From NCBI GenBank assembly GCA_037953745.1, contig JBAKBP010000687.1:1-64000 (forward strand): DNA of 64,000 nt, read 5' to 3'. This DNA comes from Lithodes maja. Lineage: Eukaryota > Arthropoda > Malacostraca > Decapoda > Lithodidae. Positions 53,300-64,000 of the stretch are shown piece after piece (the first letter of the stretch is position 1; each line of letters begins with the position of its first letter). The position numbers and the translations under genes are program-made. Under the pieces are notes generated by a model. That model saw only the letters and a program-made list of their open reading frames with translations. It did not search any database and was not told the origin of the DNA.

Positions 53300-55066
53300 T
53301 GGGCTAATCAGGCAGAGAGAGCTATGAATATTTTATCATTTAGTTATTCTTTTGGTATTCTTTTTTCAGGATTTGCCTACAGTGGTGATAAATCAAGGTT
53401 ATCAAGACCTCAAAAATCTCATAGAAAAGACGATCATGAGAAATTAATAGAAAAACCCAGGGTACAATCATGACACCTGTAGTGAAAGTGGTACATATTT
53501 AATAAAGAATTTTGGGAAGCTAAAAAAAACATTTTGAAACCCACCCCTTCAAAGCACATGCCAGAGTCAGTATTTTCCCTAATTCAATGTTTCATTAGGC
53601 GTGTGTTTTTAATCATTGTTCAATGTTCACCCAAAGACAGCATTTTTGGTGGCAGAATTATATAAATGAATTCCCAACTTCAACAAAGCAGCAAACTATG
53701 CAGGTACTAAATTGAACACTTTCTTACACCAGTCAGGGGCTGGCTGTCTCTCAGATAATGATGCTCAAAACAACCAAATATTATAAATGCAGTTAATTAA
53801 TTTCTAGTTATCAAGCACCAAAAATGGTTCAATTTCAATTGCAAACATGCACCGAAAAAAAATATGTAAATGCACAATTTCTCAAACAGGCAAGGGTTAA
53901 TATGACACAAATATCACATGCAGGGCTGCATTCAGTGACGATGCACAAGGCAGCAAATTGCTGTATACCAACATGCCAAACAATTCTATAAATTCAGAGA
54001 TATAAGGAAGCAATACAAATTTGACTGCAGCCAGAAGTGAAGGCAACCAAATATTCAATTACCAAACGCGTACTGCATAATTTTCTTTCTTTATTGCGCT
54101 AATGAATATCGTATTGTGTCTGGCAACACGCACCAGAGTTGGTACACAGTAATATGCTGCCTTACGTATTGCATAGGTAATTGTGGCTGAACGCAGCCCA
54201 GGTAAGATTGGAATGGGAACAGTAATAACAAAACAATCGACTCCTGCACAGTAACAGGGAAAGGTTGCCATGTCTTCAAATGCAAACCCTTATGAACAAT
54301 AATAACAAACACAATTCACTTATGCCAAATAACAAAGAAAGGTTGAGTGTCATGTCTTAAAATGAAAACATTAAGCTTTATTCAATTTCATTTTTTACTA
54401 AAGATGGTATCTACAAAGTGACAAAGGTCCCTACAGCCACCCCAGGTACAGTCAGTCAATAGTTCTCCAATAACCGCAGCCATAAACTGTGTCATTGTAA
54501 GTCACTATAGTCTGTTTATTTTCAGCTGAAGGTTAAATCCAAAGTTCACATCTTGATTACTAAGCTATTACGAAGATTATGTCACAAAATTTGATGTTAA
54601 TTGTGAAAGCTTTGCATTAATAGGATGCAGAGACAGTAGTTATATATTTTTCCATTAACACGTTGAGCCCCATCCGAAACTTAATGTATCACCCAGTCCG
54701 AGGAATTATTTTTATTTATTTATTTTTATTTTTTTTAAATATTGAACATAATCAGGTGGCCTAAGGTGGTCTCTCAGGACAACCAACTTTGCCCCACATC
54801 CTAATCTACCATGTGTACAAATGTGAGGCCCATACGAGCCTTTTGGGAGGCCTAAAATTATTCGCTGGGGAATACATAAGTAATAATACATACTGCGTTA
54901 CATAAGTAAGTGCGGCCATGGGCGTCGCTGGGGCTGGATGAGTTAATCAAGAAATCAGATGCCAAGGGTTTATATTTACCGCCAGCTGGCAATAAATAGA
55001 CGGTCCTCATGTGTTTCTAGTAGCCCATGACTAGTAATATGTATTTCACGTCATATAAGTGTCAAG
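53300..55066. other. Unassigned interval
   Basis: About 1.8 kb of AT-rich sequence. No exon, RNA gene or clear transposon is recognised. Confidence 0.4.
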
Positions 55067-55070
55067 TTAA

Positions 55071-55269
55071 CCCCTTCCGTTCCGGCGACGTCCTTTTCAT
55101 GCTACGCTGGCTACTGTTAGGCGATTTTATTTGTTCCAGCAAGTAACAGGCTTCAAACTACTGTATTATAATTAACCCATATTAATACTACAGATCCTCC
55201 TTAAGCTGCACAAAATCGTCTAAATATAGCTAGAATAAAATGAAAAAGACGTCACCGGTAGAGAAGGGG
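55071..55269. mobile_element. MITE family B copy
   Basis: It runs from CCCCTTCCGTTCCGGCGACG to CGTCACCGGTAGAGAAGGGG between TTAA at 55067-55070 and 55270-55273. Confidence 0.85.
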
Positions 55270-55624
55270 TTAATGTCCCTCTTTAGACATCACGTACATT
55301 ATCATCATGGTTTTCAGTGAACTATTGATTTTGACTGTACGGTCGCGCTAATAAGTCATGTCTCAGCTGTCATTACGTTTGGCTTGCTCTGTGCTGTATT
55401 AATGTCTGCCGGTTGTTGAATAGGGTGGGTAAGTGTAGGAATAGGTTTGTATATCTGCCTCAAAATGAATAAATTAAGTTTAGATATTGCTGAAACCAAA
55501 TATTGATCAAAATATACTTGGTGCCGAGACATCACTTATTAGGTCGACTGTACAATAGAAACCCTTACTTCCAGTACAGTAGCTGGGGGCACGCAACACT
55601 TCACTCCAGTCTATTATCACCACT

Positions 55625-55722
55625 CTATCTATCTATCTATCTATTCTATCTACTCAGGCGCATACCCCATTTGTTTTTTCTTGTTTTTTCCCTTCTGGGG
55701 GTGGCCACTCTAGAAATCCCAA
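55625..55722 (-). repeat. GATA-tailed repeat end
   Basis: (CTAT)n followed by CTCAGGCGCATACCCCATTT and GGGGGTGGCCACTCTAG, the inverse of the module at 18117-18178. Confidence 0.65.
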
Positions 55723-55746
55723 TCCTAAACTTCTTATCAATTTTAA

Positions 55747-55940
55747 CCCTTACAGTACTGGCGACGTCTATTTCTTTTTATTTCAGCTGCATTTAGAAGA
55801 TTTTATGAAGCTTAGGAAGGATATATGGTAGCTAGAAGGATTAATCGAGATAGTCTATAATCTTTTAACGGGTAGACATCCTTCCTAAGCGTCCTAGTTG
55901 CCAGAATACAATGAAAAGGACATCACCGGTACTGAATGGG
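55747..55940. mobile_element. MITE family B copy
   Basis: Inverted arms CCCTTACAGTACTGGCGACG and CATCACCGGTACTGAATGGG. TTAA on both sides (55743-55746, 55941-55944). Confidence 0.85.
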
Positions 55941-56051
55941 TTAAGAAACTCGACAACATAACTGAAATGCATGTCCCTTTTGTATACCTCAAAAAGGACT
56001 TTGGCCAATCAAGCTGCTTTTTCAACCATTTGGATAGAGCCAGACAGTTAA

Positions 56052-56260
56052 CCCCTTCAGCACCATGACGTAATTTTGATCATATTTTGGTTACCATTAG
56101 ACCATTTTTGTTTACTTTTTATCTACCTCTATGACTCGAAGGGGTATATACAGTACTATCCAATAAACCCTCTTAATAAACTAGGTCCTTCTTAAACTCC
56201 ATAAAAAGGTCAAATTTTAGCCAGAATAAAAGGTAATAATACATCAACGTGCTGAAGGGG
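56052..56260. mobile_element. MITE family B copy
   Basis: Inverted arms CCCCTTCAGCACCATGACG and ACGTGCTGAAGGGG. TTAA at 56048-56051 and 56261-56264. Confidence 0.85.
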
Positions 56261-56264
56261 TTAA

Positions 56265-56340
56265 TAGGTGTGGAAATGTACAGCCCATTTGCTCCAGCCC
56301 TCCTTGAGTTACAATAGGCTGGGAATCACAATTGGTCACC
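56265..56340 (+). repeat. MITE family C fragment
   Basis: The phrase TAGGTGTGGAAATGTACAGCCC...TTGCTCCAG...GAGTTACA corresponds to the right half of family C. Confidence 0.5.
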
Positions 56341-56804
56341 TGCGAATTTTGGGCTATAAGAAAGTTGGAGCTGTAGATATCGATATCAAGCAGAAATACC
56401 AGCTAAAATACGGTTGTAGTACATTCATAAATACTGTACATAAGATCAAAATAATCACACTGTCTATCCATCAGAAACTTACATTATTATTGCATTTCTG
56501 TTGTATATGGATGTTTACGATTCTAAATTCCGTATAGCATGAAACTCGCAAGTGGTCAATTTCTAGGCTGTTACCAATGACTATACTCTAGGTACAGTCG
56601 AAACCTAAAGTTCCCTCCCGCCTTTGCTGTGAGTGAAGTAATAACAGAGGCCACCACTAAACGCTAGTAAAGAAAACAAAAACTGCGTATACGTATTGTA
56701 AAAAGCCTGTTATCCTTCGGTAATTTGTGGGGGTGAGTAAGTAAAGTGAGAAAAAGTAAATTATATGATGGATACATGCTTTTCATAATACGTGTTGCTA
56801 TAGC

Positions 56805-57010
56805 TAGCGCCAATAAACTTGGACAATAATCTGGACCCCTTAACTTCTTATAACTCAAAATGAAAGAAAGCAATTGGGCTGAAATTCCTATCATTAGGGA
56901 AGAGTCCACCAGGTAATTGGTGTGGATATTTACAACCAGTTTGCTCTAGGCACTTTTGAGTTACGAAGAGGTCAGGGATTGAGATTTTTGTTTTCAAGTT
57001 TGTTGGCGCT
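56805..57010. mobile_element. MITE family C, copy 3
   Basis: Inverted ends AGCGCCAA / TTGGCGCT, flanked by CTATAG on both sides. Confidence 0.75.
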
Positions 57011-57329
57011 ACCTATAGCCCCAAACACGCAAGCAACTGTGGCCTTCAACCATCTGACATATCTCCTTTTATTTATGTACATCAAACTAAACTGAATGCT
57101 TGAACACCTGCTTCAAAATAATGGAGCTGGGCAGGAGGGCGGGAGGGTTACAGTTGTTGAGGTGTTCAATCCTTGAATGGGGGACTTTTAAGGCTTGATG
57201 CACTAGATGTCACACCTTGCTAAATGGTACACACTCCCAGACATAATTCCTGGCCTACTGTATTTTGAAATCTCGAACGAAAAAGTAAATAACCAATGAA
57301 AAGATTTAATTCAGTTCGGGATGGCTTAA

Positions 57330-58225
57330 CCCACAGAACCCCAGCGACGACACGTTTGCGTCGGCAATGTATGTAACGCTAAACCCCAGGGACGCATAAG
57401 GTGCGTCCTGGTTAATTACTCCGGTCCTATGGCACCTAGAGGGCTCAGATTTGTATGGGAACTGTGTAAGTATCCCACGCAACAATGCCGATATTGAAAA
57501 CTCTCAAAGTCCAACCGCGTGTGCGTGAGCGCGCAAAAACCTGTTTTTGCCTACCCATTTCCCTATGTTAATTCCGACTTTCGGGCGCACCGTAGGACCC
57601 CTTAACCCTTCCTACCCGGGCTACCTTAGGTAAGGACAGCTCGGCAGAAGGGCCGCTACCCGGCCGTCCTTACCTAAGACGGCAGCTTAATAGCCTAATT
57701 AAGCTTGGTCTGAACGCCGTGCGTACGACGTATGTCAACAAACCCAAGCGTTGCGTCACCGCACCTCCGAAAACAAGAAGGAGAAGCCTCTTCAATGTTA
57801 TTGTTCTGACGTCAGACAAAATTAGTGTCTGAAAAGCCCCATATTGGCAACATCTCTGCAATATTTGCTCCACTGAAATAGTCATCACAACTGAACCAGT
57901 TGACTTACAGAGCTCTACTCAACGCCAAAATACAGATTGAAAACCGCACTACGATTATATATGAGTGGGAAAGTTCTAGCAGTGAAAATAAACATAAATA
58001 CGGTAGCCTAGGCCTAGACGTTTTTCAGCCATTTTGCCCGGGTACGGGCGACCGTCCTTAGGTAAGACAGGCCGGGTAGGAAGGGTTAATGACCTAGGGG
58101 ATCGTTTTTTTGTGAGTTTCCTTCATTTGTAACCCATTCCTGGTGTTTTCTGGAAAACAATTTTTTTTCACAATCTGCTGGTCCTGGGGTGTATATTTAT
58201 TATTAAATAGCTGGGGTTCAGTGGG
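57330..58225. mobile_element. TTAA element containing a nested TTAA element
   Basis: TTAA at 57326-57329 and 58226-58229. The terminal repeats are CCCACAGAACCCCAGC and its inverse GCTGGGGTTCAGTGGG. It is interrupted at 57606-58085. Confidence 0.82.
57606..58085. mobile_element. Nested TTAA MITE (CCCTTCCTACCCGG ends)
   Basis: TTAA at 57602-57605 and 58086-58089. The TIR starts CCCTTCCTACCCGG and includes CCTTAGGTAAGGAC-type subterminal palindromes. CCC-starting TIRs with TTAA duplications fit piggyBac-like non-autonomous elements. Confidence 0.85.
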
Positions 58226-58289
58226 TTAAAAAACCTAAGGCCACAATTTATATCATGAATATAGTTTCCCGTACCCCCCTGGGAGTAAG

Positions 58290-58490
58290 GGGGTCCACAC
58301 GTACCAGGCAAGCACAGACATATTTAGACAATAATTTTGTCCCTGTAGCATCCAAGAGTGGAACAACCTCCCATTCCATGCAGATAATAGCCCCAATCTT
58401 GACTCTTTTAGAACTAGGATCACCAATCATTACATCCTTAATCCTGATCCTTCTCCTTCTCCTGTCCCCAACCACTAGTCCTAATGCACA
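58290..58490 (+). pseudogene. CR1-like LINE C-terminal fragment
   Basis: In one frame (58363 onward) it reads WNNLPFHADNSPNLDSFRTR and ends at TAG, resembling the terminal WN.LP...S...FK.RL motif of CR1/L2-like RTs. Upstream the frame is broken by a stop. The 106-codon ORF reported in another frame here is a shadow. Confidence 0.45.
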
Positions 58491-58599
58491 ACCCCTGCAT
58501 ATCATGCCGCCCGAGAGCGGCCCACTGCGTGTCCTTCAACGTAAGCATTCAGACGCGCTATCGACCATGCAGTAGACATTAATATTTAGCAGGTTAAAC

Positions 58600-59290
58600 T
58601 TGCGGTGGAACTTGAAGGGCAGTGCTCTGTTTCTGGATACATATCTTTTCGGTGCCTTGATTTACGATATTATTATAGATTTTTAAGTGGTTGGGTTTGG
58701 ATTTTGGCTGATCCCAGAACGCATCCCCATTTACCCCATTAATTTTAGGGTTTGCTATGTGATTTTTCTATTTAAGATCAGGTTTTCAGGAACGTAACCC
58801 AATCGCAAATCAAGGGAGACCTGTACTCTTATGGTGATACTTACTGTAGAACTGTATTCTCAGTCCACTCACAACCTGACCATTGGGAACACCACATGCA
58901 GGGTGTCAAACTGGAGCAATTTTGTTTGAAGACTTGAATAAATATGAGAAGGAATACAAGACGATTAACATGAATTAGCATTGTTTTTGGTAATTTTATC
59001 ACTTCCAAACACATGATTAGAACTATAAACCATAATTTTGTCTTTACATAAACAGTAATAAAGACTAAAAATAATGAAGTCGCCTCTCGTTTGACACCCT
59101 GACCACATTTGGCTCAAGTCATGGCCCAATACTGTAGTAGATAAAATAGGTCGGTTTTACCAGTCTTGTAATTTGTGCATACTGGCAACTTTGCTGGGAG
59201 CTTCATCATCATCATTTATGAAGCCATGTTTCCCCCTGGGACACACCCACTAAAGGATGCCAGTAGCTTCAAGACCAACCAATCAGAATG
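58600..59290. other. Unassigned interval
   Basis: AT-rich sequence with no recognised gene or repeat. Confidence 0.4.
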
Positions 59291-59361
59291 ACACCCTCAT
59301 TTATTTCATTATGATCTCGGAGGCTTGTAAATATGATGGATTGTAATCGCTATGGGAATGA

Positions 59362-59895
59362 GTGTTGTTGTTGTTGTTGTTTTTCCCCAAGCTGCCTGGC
59401 TGAACAGCCGCAAGGCCCCGAGCAAGGCCAAGGCCATAACTGAGCGCCCCCACAGAACCCTCCCTGCCGACCACAATAAAGCCTGGGTGACCAAAGCCAC
59501 TCCATGGCGGGGAGCTGAGGAGGGTGCGGAAACGCCCGGGAAACCAAAGCCCCACCCAGGGCCCTGTGCCCCTCAGCAATTATGAAGAGAAAGTTGAGGG
59601 GCAAAGGAAAGATGTGACGCTTTGGCTTCCAATCTTGGTAGATTAGGAGGTCAATCCACGCAAGAGACGCCGTCACTTGAGATCTAGAAAATATATAAGT
59701 AAAAGGAACAGTCAGAGTAAGCTATGGGTATGGCAGAGATCACTCAGTTCTCACTCTGATAGACCAGCCCATCACCACATGACTAGAACCCAATCCTCTA
59801 AGCATCAGCTAGGAAAGGCCCTAGAAAGCCGCCTTTGGCGGGGGGGATAGCTCCCCTATTTCAACCCTTTTCGGGGTTTGGGCACCCGCCCTGGG
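59362..59895 (-). mobile_element. SINE-like family S, full copy (minus strand)
   Basis: Reverse of 18366-18835, from the (GTT)n tail complement to GGGTTTGGGCACCCGCCC. Confidence 0.75.
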
Positions 59896-59896
59896 A

Positions 59897-60150
59897 ATGA
59901 GTGTTGTTGTTACTGTTCCCCAGGCTGTCTGACCGAGCAGCCCCAAGGTCCCAAGCAAGGCTAAGGCCATAACCAAGCACCCTCACAGAACCCTCCCAGC
60001 TTTACCACTAAGAAAGCCCAGGTGACCGAAGCCACTCCCAGGCGAGGGGATGAGGAGGGTGCGGAAATGCCCGGGTCACCAAAGCCCCACCCAGGGCCCT
60101 GTGTCCCTTAACAATTATGAAGGGAAAGTTGAGGGGCAAAAGAAAATGAG
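59897..60150 (-). repeat. SINE-like family S, 5'-truncated copy (minus strand)
   Basis: Directly adjacent to the previous copy and starting with the same GGGAATGAGTGTTGTTGTT. This suggests insertion into, or duplication of, a common flank. Confidence 0.7.
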
Positions 60151-60442
60151 TGTAGTACAGTATGGTGACTGTGAATAGTTCCACGATGCTCAGGCCGCAG
60201 CACAATTGGGCCGCGTGACGCTCGGGCCGCCGCCCATATAGTAATCGGGGGTATCGCCTGCTTTGTTTACAATACTCGTACGCTCGCTATCACGTTTCCG
60301 TCTATTTTGTCTGCCGTGGGATACAGTAATAGGTTGAGGGGAGCTTCTCCCCACCATGACTTACTGTCATAATCATATATATTTCCAGCAGGGGGGCAGG
60401 CAAATAACAACTATGCCGTGGCCCAATCATACCGCGGCTTAA

Positions 60443-61383
60443 GGGGAGAAGGGCCGCTTTTCTAGACCCCCTTCTCCCTTGTGTTTAGTCCCATTTGTTT
60501 TGAGATTATAAGACGTTCACTCTACTAGTCTGGCAATTTTAAGAGTTTACGCCCCATTGCTTTGTCAATATTAACCCGGCAAGTGAGGATCTCATAAGAG
60601 TTTTACCGGTGTGCTGCGGATCTCCTCATTTAATCCAAGGCCTAAAAAAAAAAACATTTAATTCAGCCCAGTATATATATATATTTTTTTTTTTTATTGC
60701 CCCTTGGCCATGCCAAATATCACCCCTCCACATCCCCCTCCTCCCCCCCCCCCCCCCCCACCAATTATCACCTGTTATTCTCTTATTCTTAGGTATATTT
60801 TTGTGCTAACATTAGCGAGTTGCTAGCAGGGCGTGGTCATCTGTTACCAAGCGTGGGAAAGAGCGAGAGAGAGACTACCACGCAACAGTGTCTCTTCAGC
60901 CGTCGTGACGGCTGGCTGGCTGACAGGCTGCCTCAGCCATAAGTTATGTAACTCCCGGCCTCTATCGCCGATTTTGACCATCCAAACGCTGTTTCCACTT
61001 GTTTTATTGTTGTAACAGGTTAATACCTTTATAATAAATGTAAAATAAGCGCATATGTATAAGTATTAATTATATTTATGGTACGATGACGATTTGAGTT
61101 TAGGAAACAGTCTAAATACCTCCGCACAGGGAGGGGTGGCCAATACCCCACCTACGCAGCGGAGAGGTTAAGACCTTTCTTGCCATTTAGGTGTAGATTT
61201 TATCCTGCCGAGCGAAAGCGAGCCTGTAATTTTAAGAGTAACCGGCCTTCGGCCAGGGCATATTTCTGTTGAAAAATGTACAAATTTATCTTGAAGGGGA
61301 GTCTATGGGGTGTTTTTTTAAGCTTGATTGAGGTCTAGCGAGGAAACTAAAAAATAAATGAATAAACAAATATATAGACCAAA
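60443..61383 (+). mobile_element. Family A TTAA element, interrupted
   Basis: Left TTAA at 60439-60442 followed by GGGGAGAAGGG. The body resumes after an insert at 61172 (GACCTTTCTTGCCATTTAGG). The right end is degenerate. Confidence 0.65.
60575..61167. mobile_element. Insert nested in family A at its internal TTAA
   Basis: TTAA at 60571-60574 and 61168-61171, exactly where uninterrupted family A copies read TCAATATTAAGACC. The termini are only weakly inverted. The interior holds poly-C and AT-rich sequence and no gene. Confidence 0.6.
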
Positions 61384-61560
61384 AAACAAGCACTAATGAT
61401 AAAATATTATACCCATTATTTCAAATAGTAAAATCTTACAATTAGTAATCCGACTAATTTAGATGCTACTGGAACATCAATTATTAGTTCATTATATATC
61501 TACAAGAAATATATATCATGCTAGGTTTACTTACACTTATTATGTTAGGTAAAGAGTTAA

Positions 61561-61768
61561 CCCGTACAGTACAGTACCAGTGACGGCCTTTTCATTATAT
61601 TCTGGAGACTATTAGACAATTTTACTTAACTTGGGAAGGACTTTTACCCATTAAAAGACTACAATCTCAATTAATCGTCTTAGCTACCATATATCCTACC
61701 TAAGCTTCATAAAATCGTCTAAATGTATCCAGAATATGATCAAAAGGCCGTCCCTGGTACTGAATGGG
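61561..61768. mobile_element. MITE family B copy
   Basis: Inverted arms CCCGTACAGTACAGTACCAG and CCTGGTACTGAATGGG. TTAA at 61557-61560 and 61769-61772. Confidence 0.8.
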
Positions 61769-61923
61769 TTAATATAGATAGAGCATATACATTAATAACA
61801 TTGGCACATGTAAAGAATGTTAATATAATCTAAATTAAAGTCAACATTAGTTACTAAAGATATACAGTATAACACTAATAAGGTTACATAAATAAATACT
61901 GTATATAAACAAAAAAACATTAG

Positions 61924-61926
<3 letters not shown>

Positions 61927-61963
<37 letters not shown>
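61927..61963. repeat. (AT)n microsatellite
   Basis: AT dinucleotide tract followed by degenerate AAATAAATATATA repeats. Confidence 0.9.
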
Positions 61964-61970
<7 letters not shown>

Positions 61971-62054
61971 ACACATTAGAAATAAATATATACATAAAAT
62001 CTAGAAATAAATATATAAATAAAAAACTTTATAAATAAATATATAAATTTATTA

Positions 62055-62345
62055 GTAGTCTTGGCAAATCCAACGTCAAGGCTATTAACCTAATTGCAAT
62101 GACGACTTGTCTATTTTGACTGCTATGTCGTCATTCCAACCGCGGTTAAAAAGAAAACGTCTAGAGTCTACCCCTTATCTTGCTCTAGGAGACGTTGTAC
62201 ATTAACCAAAACTACCACCGAAGGTGAAAAAAGCATAGAAGAGAAGAAAAAGGGGTTTACCTTAGTTACCGCTTAAGGCCCATCCCGTGTTCCGTCATGT
62301 GCAGATCCCTGTCGAACGTGCGCATGAGCAACCCTCTCTTGTCAT
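62055..62345 (+). repeat. DIRS E3 left inverted terminal repeat
   Basis: Collinear with 22380-22672, with a few point differences. The partner repeat lies beyond the window. Confidence 0.9.
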
Positions 62346-63322
62346 CATTTTTTCACGCGCTCCATTGAATGAAGTCGCTTTTGTTGTGCTCCTTTAATTC
62401 ACCCTGTTTAGGTTCGTTTCGGCTTATCTGGCCTTCTTTTTTGTTAGACAGATGTTACGTGATCTAGGGCACACGTAAATGGGCTCCTCAGTGTGTATAA
62501 TGGAGACGCGTGTGGAAATAGCCTACCGAAGGTACGGGGGCGCCTGGCGTTCCTCGTTATGTTTTTCATTCTTTCTCTTTTCATATTCTTTTTTCCTGTT
62601 AGTCTGGGCATAGTTTAGCTTTTAGCTTAATTTAGCCTAGCTCGTTTTCTCATTCAGGAATTGCTATGCCCCTATGAGTTTTCATTTGTTCATAGCCTAG
62701 GTGTACCGTTGGTAAACAATCTGAGATTTCGTTTGTGGCGGTGCTGTTTGTAGAGTTTGTGTCGGCCGCATTATTAGCGTTATTCCCGAGTCCCCCCTTT
62801 CGAGTCCTTCACTGTGTCTCAAGGGCCTGGGCGACAGGTGGTTCGTGATACTCCAGGGGTACCCCACGGGGGCCCCTCTTTCACACCACAGGGTTTTTCG
62901 CCCCTGACACATTCTCTGCTCACGGCTAGGCCACCCCTTTTCTCACCAGTTTCATTTACTGGTTTTTGTTTTCTCTTCCTGTTTCACCTCCATCCTTTCA
63001 TAGTCTTTTGCCCAATCCAGGGGTACCTCACGGGGGCCCCTGTTTGTGCGAAACCACCCTCCCTGCCACTTCTCCTCATGGGCTTTGCTCTATCTCTGTG
63101 GGTTGGGTGGTTCCTGGGGGATGTGCCTCCTCTCCGCTGGTGTGTCTTCCTTGCCTCTCCCTTTACCGGTTGAGTCAGGATAAATTCAAGGAAGACACTG
63201 CTCAGCATGATTGCCATCATTGCTTGGAGTTCATAAGGAGAAGACGCATTTTTTGTGGCCTTTTTTGGTATTCCCTAGACGCTCCTCTCGCTTTTTTCGG
63301 CGCCGGACCATCTCGGCCGGTC

Positions 63323-63464
63323 CCGCAAATTTGCGGGAGCTTGATTCGGTCCTCTGGGACGTTTCGGCTCCCCGCAAATTTGCGGAGATCGTTGGGGGGT
63401 CCCGCAAAATTGCGGGAGGGTGGTGTCGGTACGGTTATGCCTCCATTGGCACGCAAATTTGCGG
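63323..63464. repeat. Four CGCAAATTTGCG palindromes in the E3 leader
   Basis: At 63323-63336, 63372-63385, 63402-63415 (CCGCAAAATTGCGG) and 63451-63464 (first base A). One more than in E1 and E2. Confidence 0.92.
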
Positions 63465-63665
63465 TAATAGTTGGCTTTCACTATTGACTTTTTTTATGTC
63501 ATCTTGTTGCCTGATACTATATTGGTGTATGCACTTTACTGGTGTTATAGGCCCTGCATGTAAGATGTTGAGTGGTGGTTAACACTTTCTCCATCTTTGC
63601 AGGTTCTGCTAGTGCTCTTCCGCCTCGGCCGCCCTCCTCACCTACCTCTGTGCTCCCAGTTTAGG

Positions 63666-63791
63666 GTGAGTACGGATACCTGTTTGCATGTGTGTTCCTG
63701 TTTCCCCATGCTCCTTCCCTGGTTCTTCTTGGACATTCTCTCCACTTACTCCTTCGACGTGCTGATTATGGTGTGTGTTCTTCTAGTGCAG
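63666..63791 (+). other. Probable intron in E3 gag leader (intact GT-AG)
   Basis: GTGAGT donor and TTCTAGTGCAG acceptor, 126 nt. After removal, the flanks resemble the intron-less E2 (around 49585-49600). Confidence 0.6.
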
Positions 63792-64000
63792 GTAGGCTGC
63801 TTTGCTTTCGCCTTGGTTGTCGCTCCCCGTGCTTGGAGAGCCACAAGTCCTGCTTGCGCCACTCGCTCTGTGTGTCCTCTACGGCCTACCTCCCTGCTCT
63901 GTGTGGCACGTGTCTGGCCCTGGTGGTTGTGCTGCTCCATGGCCCTGGTTCCTCGGCGGCGGCTGTGGCCTCTGCTTCCCTTCCGTCGGTGTGGACGATG
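63792..64000 (+). CDS. E3 gag-like protein, N-terminal part (partial)
   Basis: The frame reads CFRLGCRSPCLESH and CLRHSLCVSSTAYLPALCGTC, homologous to the E2 gag N-terminus, though one cluster Cys (C-L-E-C) is Ser here. It is open to the window edge. Whether the rest is intact cannot be judged. Confidence 0.5.

Larger units (their letters stand above)
62043..64000 (+). mobile_element. DIRS-like retrotransposon E3, 5' part (window edge)
   Basis: It starts with the same left end and ITR as E1 and E2, then the leader with palindromes and the beginning of the gag-like region. It runs off the window at 64000. Its gag start shares many A-replaced positions with E1 but keeps adenines at others, so it is a less-mutated relative. 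Confidence 0.9.

Overview
The window is eukaryotic, almost certainly from an arthropod and most likely a decapod crustacean. The basis is the interstitial AACCT/TTAGG telomere-type repeats, the tRNA-headed SINE with a CACCTAG..TAAATAGGTACCTG-type body, dense microsatellites, and a mixture of DIRS, CR1/L2-like, RTE-like and Jockey-like retrotransposons. The species call is inference. There are no operons, CRISPR arrays or prokaryotic signals.

One host gene can be assembled from the sequence: a five-exon plus-strand B9D1 (ciliary transition-zone B9-domain protein). Its exons are 2938-3069, 6900-7011, 8048-8156, 11895-12013 and 15875-16044. Phases are consistent, all splice sites are GT/AG, and the product is 213 aa. 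A palindromic RFX-type X-box lies at 2771-2783, about 155 bp upstream of the ATG. Introns 3 and 4 are filled by retrotransposons, and a TTAA-type MITE has landed exactly on the stop codon. Two more possible but unidentified exons lie at 29262-29491 and 40025-40129.

Mobile elements by region: (i) 8.4-15.6 kb, inside B9D1: an internally deleted CR1/L2-like LINE, an antisense RT fragment and a Jockey-like LINE. (ii) 16-22 kb: MITEs, SINE-like repeats and a telomere-repeat foldback. (iii) 22.37-29.2 kb: DIRS copy E1 (plus strand). (iv) 29.75-34.5 kb: a second CR1/L2-like LINE split by a 5'-truncated RTE-like element with a 12-bp target-site duplication. (v) 34.5-42.9 kb: SINE-like, MITE and RTE remnants. 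(vi) 42.9-51.2 kb: DIRS copy E2 (minus strand), with gag-like, RT-RNase H-methyltransferase and tyrosine recombinase frames open. (vii) 51.2-62 kb: nested TTAA MITEs, foldbacks and SINE-like copies. (viii) 62.04 kb to the end: the start of DIRS copy E3 (plus strand).

The most unusual signal is in E1. Compared with E2, its leader, 3' UTR and inverted repeats are nearly identical, but its coding part (about 23934-28297) has lost most sense-strand adenines. In a 420-column gap-free alignment I made by eye, 53 of 75 adenines of E2 are changed in E1 (29 to C, 16 to G, 8 to T). Only 23 of 345 non-adenines are changed. E3 carries part of the same mutations. This A-to-any-base pattern resembles prokaryotic diversity-generating retroelements. 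It does not resemble cytosine deamination, RIP or ADAR editing. It has destroyed the RT active site and a splice acceptor. The elements also encode a Dam-like adenine methyltransferase-type domain; any link to the mutation pattern is speculation.
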